This document shows positions 42,319-54,510 of a stretch of 64,000 bases of DNA, piece after piece (the first letter of the stretch is position 1; every line of letters starts with the position of its first letter). The DNA is from Cercis canadensis. Its lineage: Eukaryota; Streptophyta; Magnoliopsida; Fabales; Fabaceae. The translations under genes and the position numbers were made by a program. The stretch is taken from positions 2,630,507 through 2,694,506 of the forward strand of contig QAOA01005271.1 in the NCBI GenBank assembly GCA_003255065.1, in the 5' to 3' direction. The notes beneath the pieces are model-generated. The model was given only the letters and a program-made list of their open reading frames with translations, ran no database searches and was not told where the DNA came from.

Positions 42319-44549
42319 AAACACATGCTTGGAAACACTATTTAGAATATATTCCCAAGTTTAAGAACCAGGAAATAAGAAGCTCATAAATAAAATTTTG
42401 CCCGAATCACTAAGTTATATTGATATATACGATTATAGCTAAGTAATAACATTTTTTTTAGATAGGTAGAGCTAAAATTTTTAGTTAGGAATATTGGAGA
42501 GGTGGATTTCAATTTAGGATTTTAACTTTTTTAAAAGACTTTTGGACCAATTATATTACGTGTGCTTGTGCAAGTAATTATAACACTTATTATGATCAAA
42601 GATATTAAGAACATATAATAATTACTCATAAGTTTGGAAAGTTTTCTCATGCCTACTTTAAACTTAGTGTCTGCTAATTGTTTAAATTAATATATACCAG
42701 TTGTAAATTTTCATGATTTGAATCCTTAATTTCTTGCAAATCATTCAAACTCCTTACCACTAAATCACATCCTGTGACTTAAAATTAATGATCACTTTGT
42801 TTATAACATAAAAACTTAGATGTGATCCATGTCAAAATCTTTGGATGCTCAAGTATATTGTATATGGGTTTGTTACCAGTCTTAGTGAAACAAGTAATTA
42901 AAAGGGTTTGGCATTTACTGGTAATTTAAAAGAGCTGGTAAAGACCAATTTGAGCTCAGCGAACTGGGTCTATCGGTCTATAGCTTAAATTGGCATTATT
43001 TTACAAAAAGTGCAAGAAGCAAAGATAGTAACAGTTTAATTGTTTTCTATTTATCACTAACACGTATTCGTTAGACTCTTGCAAATTGCAATTAGTCATG
43101 AGTGTCTTATTCAAGAATAATATTGTTAGCATATATAATTGGCGTGTAAGTCTACTAGTAGCATCTTTGTCAACCCCAGTGACGACATATACAAGAGGGC
43201 GATCCTTCTGCGAAATCTCTGCTTCCTATTATATTAAAATCAATTTGATTCATGCTTATCTTAATTCTGTTTATGGATTTAATAAAACAAAGAGAATCCC
43301 AGGTGTCATGACAGCAAAATTACTTGGATTAGTACTTAAGCTAGCAATTGTACCAAAAGCAACATTGGAATAAACCAACGCAAGAACCTTCTAGCCTCAT
43401 TATACTAACACAAGTACAGAGAATAACTAAGTAGTTATATAAATCAATTTGCCTATAGTTTACGCCTATACTTGGTTATGGAAAGCATATATAGCTTAAT
43501 TTCTTTGGCACAAAAAATGAATTTGTATTATTGTATTAGTATAGAAACGGTTCATACTAATTTTCCTTGGACAGTAACTTATCCTTTTAAAGAATAAATT
43601 CTATGTCAAATAAAGGTATGATCCTAGATAGAATACATATGTTCATCCACCATGTTCACATTAATTTATACATCATCATGTATGTTTACATGTTTTTTGT
43701 GTCAATATATACAAACACACCAAGCACAAATAATTGAAGGATCTCTTAAAAAAGTTTAAGTTTTACGTTCTAATTTTATACTTTTATATTTTCAATTAAA
43801 AAAAAAAATTTAATTATATCTATCTAATAAAAAAAAATCTTGTTTATTGGGTGTCATCTCATATCAAAGCTACTATTAATTAATGAGGATATTATCATGA
43901 ATATAGTGAAAAACAGTTACCATTATTTTATTCAATATCTTTCCTTTTATTTCCAATATTTTATTAGTACCTCTTGTAAATGTACATGTCAGTATATACA
44001 TGAGCATGATCAATGAGGAAGAAAAGAAAGCATGGGAGCAAATTGAATATGAAAGAAAGCATGTAGAAGGGTTTTGAGGCCCTTCTTGTTTCTCTTGTTT
44101 TTGTGAAAACCAGATTCTCACTACATACACATTAAGAGCTTGAAAATTCTTATTCAGAAGAAAGCTCTGATCCTGTATATGTATATGGTCATTTGATCAA
44201 TACAAAGAATCTTTCGGCAACTGAAGCAAATATAAACTCTCTTGAAAATTAACAACGTTAGGATAATACGTATTAAATACAGTTGGGAGAGAAAAAGAGA
44301 ACAGAAAAGAGCTTTCCACGGTAAATGTATGAAGCTTTCAGGATGCGTGTGCAAATGCAACATGTTTGCAAAGGAGCCCAACTCATACGCATATATGCTT
44401 GCTAAATATGGCAGAACCCAGAGCAAAATTTTTTGTTTTTTCATACAGCTCCCTGTTTTATGTGTCTATATTTTCTGCAAGACCTTATTAAGTACTGTTT
44501 GTAACATACGCAACTTGCATTGACTTTATTTACTTTCCCATTCAATGAT

Positions 44550-44981
44550 ATATGCACCCCTTATTACCAAAGAAAAAAAAAAGATTAATATTAAGAATAT
44601 AAATAATTCAGCTTTAGGGCCGGCATAAATTCATTGAATTGCATCTGATAAATCAAGTATAATCCTATACATACAGAAAAATTCCCGTATCGGTAGAGCA
44701 CCAATAATTACCATCTTTTTATTTTATTTTTTATAATCATGTACTCCGTACTTATCCTCTCTTANATATGCACCCCTTATTACCAAAGAAAAAAAAAAAG
44801 CTTAATATTAAGAATATAAATAATTCAGCTTTAGGGCCGGCATAAATTCATTGAATTGCATCTGATAAATCAAGTATAATTCTATACATACAGAAAAATT
44901 CCCGTATCGGTAGAGCACCAATAATTACCATCTTTTCATTTTATTTTTTATAATCATGTACTCCGTGCTTATCCTCTCTTA
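44550..44981. repeat. N-joined direct duplication (likely assembly artefact)
   Basis: Copy 1 (44550-44764, 215 bp) and copy 2 (44766-44981, 216 bp) are nearly identical and separated by one N at 44765. The few differences (A-run length, isolated substitutions) look allelic. Confidence 0.9.
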
Positions 44982-47477
44982 TCAGGACTATGTTCACCAG
45001 CTCTCTGTTGCAATAGGTTGGTCTTCTTTATGATGAAATCCAATGCCTTTTTTCATCTTCTTCACCTTTTTCTTGAGAAGAAAAAAAAGAAATAGAGTGT
45101 CAAAGAGGAGATTCTTAGTTAAGGAGAAAGACAAGCAGAAGCATGTTTTCTTCGTCCCAAAGATCTGAGTGATCTATTTGTTGATAAGGATATTAATATT
45201 TATAAATGTGGGAGTTGAGTGCTTTTTGAAATTTGATAGTTTCTTCTTGTTACATTTCTGTGTGGGTGCGGTTCCGGACCTCCTTCTTCCTCCTACTTGA
45301 TTTAAAAATACACTAGGGTAAGTATATTAAATTAGGAAACCAAGGTCAATGAGTGGTGTTTCCTCTGAAAGGGATTTCAATCGCAAAGACCTTTCTGTTT
45401 GGATTTTCCTTCCTTTCTTGTTTTGATACAGTTTTCTATATGATTTTTAATATATCCTTGCCAACTTGTCAAATTGGGGCAGCCAGAAGAGTAGAAGAAA
45501 GGGAATTTTTTTTAAAAGAAATGGGGTTTTGTTGGTGATAATAAGTTATAATAACCCAACTAATTCCTAGAAAATGAAAAAAGAAGCAATTAAATTTATC
45601 AAATGTTTTGACTTTCTCATTTTCTCCTTCTATAATCTTTCATAGCTGCATTATTGCACAGTCAATTCAGGGCTCCAGGCTTGTCAAAGAGCTTTTCTTG
45701 GGTTGTGATAAGCAGTTTGCTGACGCAGATTGCTCCTTCATTTGTATCTCAAAACAAAAAAAATTGTACCTTCTTTTACAAATTCATAATTAATATTTTT
45801 TATACAAATTTTACATCTAAAATTATGCATAATTTTTTTGGCCATAAATAGTTATCTTCCTCTGAATTTGACAAGAAATATTTAAGTATATGAGAAAATG
45901 TTACTTTATTCCAAGACTATGACACATCATAAGTTTTAATGATGACTTATAGTGATATTTATAAATCACCTTTTAAAAGAGGCTGTTAGCAATGAGAATT
46001 AAACTTAAGCCTTATAAGAGAAGTATTTTGATTCTTAATTATTACCTAAACCAATCCCAAATCATGTGTACAGCAAGTCAATGTGGTAAGAAATTTAAGT
46101 AGTACAATTATTCACTAATTAAGCAAGTATTACTCTATATAACTTTGAATTATCAAGATAAAACCTTCTGTTTTGGGAACTGCAAGATTCGAAAGGGTAG
46201 CTGGTAGCTACGCATAGACTTTGCCGTACCGATTGAGAATTCTTATAATTAATTTGTTGTTGAACTCATTTTTCAAGTTGCCCCAAAGAAAAAACCTCAT
46301 GCGACAAGAATTGAAGCTAAAACCTTGGTTCTAATTAGTAGGCCGGTTGAGAAAAAACACACCTGAGTCAAAGAGCATCAATTTTCGTACGAAAAATATT
46401 TTGTCGTGCGAGAGAACATGTCAGTATTCTTTGACATGATTTCAACATGAAAATCAATTGGTTATGATTTTGTGGTGAAAACAAACAAGACTGTACTAAC
46501 ATATTCAAGGTATGCACTGACTATGGTTTTTCTAGTTCTCGTCGGTTTTAACAACCGTAATTCTTCCTACGTACGGACACACAAGACATTTCAATCCCTT
46601 GACATTAATTTTTTGATGTAGTGAAACCTTGAAATAAGACCCGTGAGCTCGGATATATAAAATATAACTCCAAAGAACCTTGCCGACACTGTCAAGCGTT
46701 CCATTTCAAGGTAAAATAGCCATGAGGAACCAAAATTATATCTATTAAGGAAAGCCCCATAGAAAATCTGAAAGTCAAGGCTTAAGTTATTAAGGGTAAT
46801 GTTCCCATATATTGATGAGAAAAAAGAGACAGCAGAAAAAAGTCTGCAAGCACATGTCTTTCTGCAGATCGCATGTGCAACATTTCCTCTTTATTTTCTT
46901 CTATCTATGTCACTCAAATCATTACAAATTAAGCACATTTTTTTTCGTCAAGCTTATAGTCAAGTTATTTGACTGAATCAAAGCAATTTGTGTCCTTCAT
47001 ATATACAACATTTCACTGTTGGTACATTTTCTATGGGTCACGTCGAGTGTATTTTAAAAATGGTATGGTAATCTGTTGTACATTTCCCCTTTGAACAAGT
47101 AAAAATTTAATAGCTGGGATGGCTTGACAATGGAACATTTTCGAAGATAATGCTGACAAACTGAGAGGATGGGGGGTTCTTTTGATCAAATACCTGTAGC
47201 ACTGTGTTCAAATATTAAACAAATGGACGTGGAAAAAGCAGAGTAATTTTTTATGTAAAAGAAGAAGAAATTTGTGTTATACTTGTCCAGTTGCATGCAT
47301 ATTTAAATGTGAATGATCAGCAAACTAATCCAAAAAGGAAGACAGAGAAAGAGATGAATAAAACCCTAGAAGAAAAAATATGGAGTTGAATATAGCTAGT
47401 GAAGAAGGGGAGGGGGTGAGGTGTAAGACTTTTTGTCCTTTTAAGCATCACATCAGCCATTCTTGATTCTTCCTACC

Positions 47478-47484
47478 TATAAAT
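47478..47484 (+). promoter_or_regulatory. TATA box of the MYB gene
   Basis: TATAAAT lies 135 bp before the MYB start codon, in a suitable place for a transcript start near 47510 and a leader of about 100 nt. The leader is purine-rich (GAGAGAAAGAGAG) close to the ATG. Confidence 0.6.
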
Positions 47485-47612
47485 CTTGGTCTTCCTTCTC
47501 CGTAGTTTCCCAACAATCTCACAAAGCCTTCTCTTGATATTTGCTTCAGCAAGTCAAGGACAGAAATTAAGCAAAGAGGGAGAGAAAGAGAGCGACGATA
47601 GCGCAAAGAGAG

Positions 47613-49041
47613 ATGGGTCGAGCTCCTTGCTGTGACAAAGCCAATGTGAAGAAAGGACCTTGGTCACCAGAAGAGGATGCTAAGCTCAAAGCCTATATTG
47701 AAACATATGGAACTGGAGGCAATTGGATTGCTCTTCCCCAGAAAATTGGTATTTCCTATGGCTCTTTCTCTTTGAGAGGAACATGTTCTTAGAGAAATGA
47801 GTATTCTGTTGTACTTAGTTTGGCTTTGGAAACGTGTAATAAGTTAATTATAATAATCATTGGTTAATGAAACCTTCTAATGAGTACAAATGATCACAGG
47901 GCTCAAGAGATGTGGGAAGAGTTGCCGGCTTAGATGGTTAAATTACCTGAGGCCTAACATCAAGCATGGTGGATTTACTGAAGAAGAAGACAACATCATC
48001 TGCAACCTCTACATTAGCATTGGCAGCAGGTACTTATTCTCTCTCTTCTCTTCTCTCCCAAAAATTCCCATTCTTCTATTTGTGCTCAAGTGTTTTCAAC
48101 ATAGTCGTTTGTCTGTTTTCTTTGTCACTAGAATCTCTGTTGGTTTCTTTAGGTTATTTCTAGAAACTGATCCCGTTTCGTCTTCTTCGATATGTAGGTG
48201 GTCCATTATTGCAGCACAGCTACCTGGAAGGACAGACAATGACATCAAGAATTACTGGAACACCAGGTTGAAGAAGAAATTACTTGGGAGGCGCAAACAG
48301 TCTAATTTTCATCCCAGAAACACAAACGGGTTAATAGAAGAGAATCCATATCCAAATGCCCTAAGCAGCTCAGCTCTTGAGAGACTTCAACTGCATATGC
48401 AACTCCAGAGCCTTCAAAACCCTTTCTCTTTCTATAATAACCCTGCACTCTGGCCCAAGTTGCATCCTTCCCAAGAAAAGATGATCCATAGCTTACAATC
48501 CTTCAATGATAGCTCTAACCCTTTGATGCAAAATGCTTTGCTGTCTACGCATGCCGAGCAAGGATCTCCAAAAGCTGAAGTTTATAAACTAGCTACTGCT
48601 GGTGATGCAGTTCAACAAGATGCTGTAAAGATTAGTAGTCCCAAAGTTGATCTTCTGGAGAATTCTTTGAATGGAATATCATCCATGGATAGCTCGGTTC
48701 CCTTCATGGGTACCGGGAATAAGAATCCATTGGACTCAAAGCTTGCACCAAGAGGGGAGGGTGTTGAGCAATCTAATACGGGAATTCAGCAAGTTTCTGC
48801 ACTGCAAGCTGAACTAGATGACATTCTCAACAACAGAACAATGTGTTATATTCCACAGGAAGATCAGATCGCTGAATTTGATTGTTTCAGAGAAATTAAC
48901 GGCTCAAAGGAAAGCTTGATGTGGTGGTCCAATGATTTTGACACAAAATCAGCATCCTCAAACTCTTGGGATTCAACCACTCCTGTTCTTCAGACAGATC
49001 AGGGGATGTTTCAAGATTATGAACTAGGTTACAGTTTGTAG
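47613..49041 (+). CDS. R2R3-MYB transcription factor (subgroup 14, RAX/MYB36/MYB68/MYB87 type)
   Basis: This is a nuclear DNA-binding regulator. Subgroup 14 members control axillary meristem formation, Casparian strip development and root growth in Arabidopsis; the exact role here is open. Three exons, 47613-47748, 47900-48029 and 48198-49041, encode 369 aa. The start [20 protein letters not shown] is the family hallmark. R2 carries spaced tryptophans ([18 protein letters not shown]). R3 starts with Phe in place of the first Trp (GGFTEEED) and has SRWSIIA and [11 protein letters not shown]. Both introns sit at the positions standard for this family. The C-terminus is Asn/Ser/Gln-rich with an acidic end (DDILNNR, WWSNDFD), likely an activation region. 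The bHLH-interaction signature is absent from R3. Intron 2 is 168 bp with no in-frame stop. Confidence 0.95.
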
Positions 49042-51917
49042 TTGATTACAAAGGTATAGTGTGAGGATATGGTGATTTGTTGTGTTGGGTCATAAGATGG
49101 GAAACCAAGGATCCAGTAGAAGGTCTTGTAGACAGCGTGAATATATAATAATGTAAATCAACGTTTGAATCTATCCTAGTTTTTTCCTGTTACACAAAAG
49201 TTACTTGATTATCTTCCTCAAGCTTCGAATAGAAGTTCCATTTGAAGCTGCCGAAGATTCCAATGCACTATTATTCACACGCGCGCGCCACACGACTGTT
49301 TATGAAAAATATACCTTAAAATAACTTGGGCAGTCCTATAATAATGATCGGACTGTATTTTGCTGCAAAGAAAAAGAATATGAGATTTCTCCAATAAGCT
49401 TCTTTTTTTAAAAAAAAATAAAAAAATCTCCTGAAGCTTCAAGGGTTGGTGGCTAGGGAGAAGAAAAGGTGGGTTTTCCCTGAGCTGTATGTATATGTAA
49501 ATGGCAATTAAATAGCAAAAAGCTGCAAAGGTTTGCATGTATAGTCTTTGTGTGGACTTGAAGGCGATCTTCTTCTGTTTGTTTTGCACATGTAGAATAA
49601 CATTACCTAATGTGAATAATATTCCTCAAGAAAAGATTCCTATATAGTAACAGCAACTTAATACAAAAGAATCTTCCATCAAGCAAAAAGTAGTTTGAGT
49701 TTCTCAAGAGAAATAATTTTTCATAACACAGACAATTAATGAGACAAACTATTTATTTATCATAGGAAGTTCTTGTCCTCCCTTGATGCCATTTATCTTT
49801 TAACCAAATCAGAATGTAAATAGCTTGTGTTTTATTGTATATGACGTATCTAGAAATGAAAATTATCAAGGTTCACGAATCTAGTTTTTGAAGAACGAAG
49901 ACTTTCCTTCTGTTAACCAAAAAACAAAAAAAGTGACTCGAAACCAATAATTGAGATAGAGGCAAAAGGAAAAATTAAAACCCATGTCTTCGTTTATTGA
50001 AGAGGGTTTGGAATTTGGAATAAATCGTATTTTACGATTTATCTTACAGATAGGAGGCTATTGTATAAAGTTTAAACTTGAAAGATTTGGGTGTAAATTT
50101 TATAAATCACAAAGGAATTTACCCTAAGAATTAATATCTATAATGTTAACATACTTGTAGCGTTGTCTTATCCATGTTGTTTAGGTTCAGTGACTTATAT
50201 TGAAAGTTTGGCCATATTTGTCAATTTTAATCTAATTTTTGGATGAAATTTTACAGTTTCGACACTCGTGTTGGGAACGGCTTATATCTCTTTTTCTCTC
50301 TTCTTGCTTTTGTTCATATATATTATTATGCTCGTTAATTAGTCGCACATAGCACCCACTAAACAAATTTCGAACACGTTTTGCTTCTATTCTAATTTTA
50401 GAATAAATGAATGTTCTAATTAGGGGCCTTCTTTTCCCCAAAGATAAGGCATATATAGGATGCGCTCAGATGCATGTGGTCGAGTAATTGAAGTCGTGTT
50501 TAAAATTAATTTACAGATTTAATATTCAAANCATAGCACCCACTAAACAAATTCTAACACGTTTTGCTTCTATTCTAATTTTAGAATAAATGAATGTTCT
50601 AATTAGGGGCCTTCTTTTCTCCAAAGATAAGGCATATATAGGATGCGCTCAGATGCATGTGGTCGAGTAATTGAAGTCGTGTTTAAAATTAATTTACAGA
50701 TTTAATATTCAAACATAAAATTATAAACAAATATCATTACCTTTTTTTTGGTAAAAAAAAATTCTGATGGAACAAATAATCTTCTTTATATCAATCTATT
50801 TGAAAATAAATTAAAAGTGTGCAGATTATGAAAATTAAAAGAATGTAAATGCTAAAAAATGAATAGTAATATGTATTAAACGTGAAATACCAAACATTAC
50901 GTAGCATTACAAGCCCTTAGTGATTATTGAGAAAGGGAGAGACATGTTATTTGATATGCCCACCCTCTTCAACGAAAAATACATTAAAAAAAAAAAAACC
51001 CGGCCCACCATACTGAATAATTATTTTTCTTTTTGTGCTAAAATACTCACTAATTATTTTTCGCAAGGGGAAAGGGGATTGGCATCTTCGATTTGAGGAA
51101 TGATTGACCTTACATATGGCTCAGGCTCATCCCTTGTTAAGGGATTTTATCACTTTATTACATAATTTTAGACTTAAATTCTGAATATATCGATTTCTGC
51201 AATATCGAGAGAAAGGGAAAAGTGTTAGAGAAGATTTTTTTTTTCTATCTCTTCTATTTTGTGTGATATGAGAAGAGTTAAACAAAATATATTCTACCAA
51301 AAATAAAAAAAAAGAAATTGAATCAAATAATCTATAAATTCTGGGCCTTCCTACGGATATAGCCTCTGGATCCAGCACAAGGTAAAAAAGGCATATCATG
51401 AAATGTGCCACAAAAAGCCCGGCGGGAATGATGAGTTATACCGGTAAGTTAATCTTCTACTCAGAACCCGGAGAAAAAAAAAAAAGAGTATGTTATTGTT
51501 CGATTTATGTATTAGATTTTCTTCAGCAACAATGAAAGTGTTATCTATTAGTAGCCCAAAATAAATTAAAAATATGTATTTAGGATTTTCATTTTATTTA
51601 ACTTAACAAGTTAGATGGATTATTTTCCTTTAATCTAATTACACCAATTTATTTTTTAATATTAAAAGTATAGCAGTTTTCAAAAATGAAGAACTACTGA
51701 TAAGTTAGCAGTGATAACAATCTGCCTCAACATTAACATAAAGACATCAGACCCAAGAGAATAAAGTAGGAGACGAACAAATACGATCCACATATATAAG
51801 ATCAAACAAAGGCAATTAGAATCCAAAATAGAGAGAAACAAACACAGCAACAAAGTTTAAGCACGAGAGACAATAGTTATTCGAAGCAAGAAACCTCAAA
51901 GACAAAAAATGAAATAT
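49042..51917. other. Intergenic DNA
   Basis: This is AT-rich, with the MYB 3' untranslated region at its left end and a short alternating CG tract (ACGCGCGCGC) near 49279. An N-joined duplication lies at 50348-50713. No gene was recognised. Confidence 0.4.
50348..50713. repeat. N-joined direct duplication (likely assembly artefact)
   Basis: Copy 1 (50348-50530, 183 bp) and copy 2 (50532-50713, 182 bp) are nearly identical and separated by a single N at 50531. The start of copy 2 and end of copy 1 coincide with the N. Confidence 0.9.
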
Positions 51918-52266
51918 CTAATAATAGAATCGCTTGCCAGAAGGGGTTTTTGAAGCCTGAGAAGGATAAACGACCTTCTGAACATTGACTTGGGTTTTGT
52001 ATTCAGTTGTAGATCCCTGCACTTTGTTGTCATACTTGACGGTGGAGGTGTACCTAGACTCTTGCTTGTATCCCTCTCTTCCAGCCCTGTTCACATACTC
52101 ACCAGCTTTGTGTGTCTCAGTGAAACGATTCGAACATTTGTTGTAGTCATCGTTGTAAACTGTTCGTGTCATTGAAGTGTGGTTTTTCACTTTGGTTTCT
52201 CCAACCACTTTTTGGAGCAACCTCGACAAGGCCACAGTAAGCTTCCACTTTGTTGTTTTCACCCAT
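51918..52266 (-). CDS. Small uncharacterised protein gene with a one-base frame break
   Basis: From the ATG at 52266 (MGENNKVEAYCGLVEVAPK) the frame stays open for 40 codons and then stops. An adjacent frame, without an ATG in that part, continues open to a TAG at 51918-51920 and has consistent composition (Tyr/Thr/Lys-rich, ending TPSGKRFYY). Dropping one base from the AAAAA run at 52209-52213 would join both into about 115 residues. So I read one gene with a one-base excess, either a sequencing/assembly error or a recent inactivating insertion. A TATA box lies upstream at a normal distance. I do not recognise the protein; it has no signal peptide or membrane segment. Confidence 0.55.
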
Positions 52267-52345
52267 GATGATTGCTGCGCGCTGTGGAATGATTAGACTT
52301 TGAGTGACTATATATGTATCTGGGTTTTGTGCTAGCTTCTGGGGT

Positions 52346-52352
52346 TTATATA
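52346..52352 (-). promoter_or_regulatory. TATA box of the small uncharacterised gene
   Basis: On the minus strand CTATATAAACC lies about 80 bp before the ATG at 52266, which would leave a leader of about 50 nt. This supports transcription of the small gene. Confidence 0.55.
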
Positions 52353-52446
52353 GTGCTAAGAGAAGGTGGTTATTAGTATAGGATACGAAAAGGAGATACT
52401 GTGCGCGCCGGTTATTCTTCTTGATGGTATAATAATGTTTATCCAA

Positions 52447-53198
52447 TTATTGCCGATAAATGTGAGCATTTAGCTTTTAAGTTCACAATCCATTGCCATT
52501 TCTTCCTGCTTACAGTGAATTTGGACGGTTACTGAAATAGTTAGACTGTGATGAGTACATGCCATCTGGGTACTCTGCATATGAAAACTAAGTAATAAAA
52601 AATGAAAATCAATTAATTGAAAAGAAGATGGCGGGATGGTTGGAAGGGAAATCGTTGAATCACTAAAAGAATGAAGGTTAAAGAAAAACAAAAACTAAAA
52701 AGTAGGAAAAATAGGGAAAATTGATGAAAGTAATTATCTACAAATGTATGCTTTTTTAAATTGTATTTATCTATATTACTAGATAAAGGTGATTTTTCTC
52801 TTTGATATTTAACTTTTCTTTTTTTAAAAGCTCAGATATATTCATAAAGAAAAATATGGGTGATTTTATAAATTTTATTGTTAAAAGAAGATAGTTTGTA
52901 GCCACTGAGAGGTTTCAGGGTCAAAGTGAGACTTAATAGCTGCGATTGATGACTTTCTTTCTTCAGCCGGCCCTGGGAGAATGGACTTGTGCTTCTATCA
53001 GCTCTAGGATGAGGGACTTTCTATACCGAAGGCGTCTTTGGGGTGCTCGTAGTTCCTATTGTGGAGGCAATGGAATTGGTCTTTTTACCAAGTCTACCGG
53101 ATAGAAAGAACATAATAGAGGGCCACATACAAATTTTCAACACATTTTATATTTAAGGAAGTAGTTACTTAAAGAAATTGTCTAATTTTTTTTTTTTT

Positions 53199-53257
<59 letters not shown>

Positions 53258-53510
53258 ACTTATTAACTACCCATATTTTAAAAGAAATTACATTATTATT
53301 TTTTTAAAAAAAAATTACCAAGGGAATTGCATCGGAGGCTAGAATCAAAGTGACGATGGGAGGCTTAGTACAAGTTACGATGCTTAAGTAAATTGCATCA
53401 TTTAAAATTTTCAACATATAATTTCACGATTTGTTTACAACCATAACGATAACTGCAATACGATAATTACCTCTTTGGCATCCGGAAAGGCCAAGTGCCT
53501 TTTGAGTTTA
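52447..53510. other. Intergenic DNA with a long AT microsatellite
   Basis: Most is AT-rich. A block at about 52920-53110 is noticeably more GC-balanced and non-coding. A pure TA dinucleotide run covers 53202-53255. No gene was seen. Confidence 0.4.
53202..53255. repeat. (TA)n microsatellite
   Basis: About 27 uninterrupted TA units. Such runs are usually highly polymorphic. Confidence 0.95.
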
Positions 53511-54086
53511 AGATTAGCAGTAAATGCAAGATACTGATCTGCTTGCCTTTTTTACTTGGATAAAAATGAATTACGTGGAGTTATTTGTGCCAGAGTACTG
53601 AGTGAGAGCTCCTATATGAACCTCTTAATCCAATACAATAGCATATCATGCAACTACACAAGATTAGCAGTAAATGCAAGATACGGATCTGCTTGCCTTT
53701 TTTACTTGGATAAAAATGAATTACGTGGAGTTATTTGTGCCATAGTACTGAGTGAGAGCTCCTATATGAACCTCTTAATCCAATACAATAGCATATCATG
53801 CAAGATACGGATCTGCTTGCCTTTTTTACTTGGATAAAAATGAATTACGTGGAGTTATTTGTGTCATAGTACTGAGTGAGAGCTCATATATGAACCTCTT
53901 AATCCAATACAATAGCATATCATGCAACTACACAAGATTAGCAGTAAATGCAAGATACGGATCTGCTTGCCTTTTTTACTTGGATAAAAATGAATTACGT
54001 GGAGTTATTTGTGCCATAGTACTGAGTGAGAGCTCCTATATGAACCTCTTAATCCAATACAATAGCATATCATGCAACTACACAAG
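53511..54086. repeat. 150-bp minisatellite, four copies, one shortened to 124 bp
   Basis: The block starting AGATTAGCAGTAAATGCAAG recurs at 53511, 53661 and 53935, with a further copy between (its internal landmark at 53835). Landmark spacings are 150, 124 and 150 bp. Copies are nearly identical. The 124-bp interval lacks 26 bp lying between two ATGCAA motifs. The 150-bp unit is 50 codons, so a frame stays open through copies, but I see no gene context for it. Confidence 0.95.
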
Positions 54087-54510
54087 AGGCGAAAGATCAG
54101 CAACATGATCACTTAATGCGAGGGAATGTTTCTATCAAAAAAGAAAAATCAGCTTTTAATTTTGTATGTCTTGAAAATAGTTATTATATATTTTAGTATT
54201 TTACTATAAAGCTTGAATGGGCTCACTTAGACTTAAGTGAGATAGTAGTAGCGAGTAAACACATATAAAATAACATGAAGTACAAAATCTGCAAAATAGC
54301 ATATCTATAAATTAAAATTTGAGTTTACAAAAAAGGAGTAAACAATGTCTTTCTCGCAAATTCTGATCTACACATCAAAATATATATGATTTGCATCTAA
54401 AATCATATGCTCAATCATTGAGCCATTTTATTTAAATTAAGAAACACAAATTGTAATAAATTATCACTGCTTAATTAAGACTCCTAGCCCCCAAACTGAT
54501 GTGCTTTATT

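Larger units (their letters stand above)
40586..47477. other. Long intergenic region between the kinase and MYB genes
   Basis: The first 200-600 bases probably hold the kinase 3' untranslated region. The rest is AT-rich DNA with only short, unrelated open frames. It includes a MITE at about 42166-42318 and an N-joined duplication at 44550-44981. The last kilobase is the MYB promoter region. I see no further gene. Confidence 0.45.

Noticed and set aside
44242-44523. 93-codon plus-strand frame with several cysteines
   Set aside because: No signal peptide, known motif or promoter; overlapping open frames on the opposite strand suggest chance.
52920-53110. GC-balanced block that could be organelle-derived DNA
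   Set aside because: No mitochondrial or plastid gene could be recognised; base composition alone is not enough.
53511-54108. Repeat protein encoded by the minisatellite
   Set aside because: Open frames exist because the unit is a multiple of three; no promoter, no homologue and low-complexity origin.
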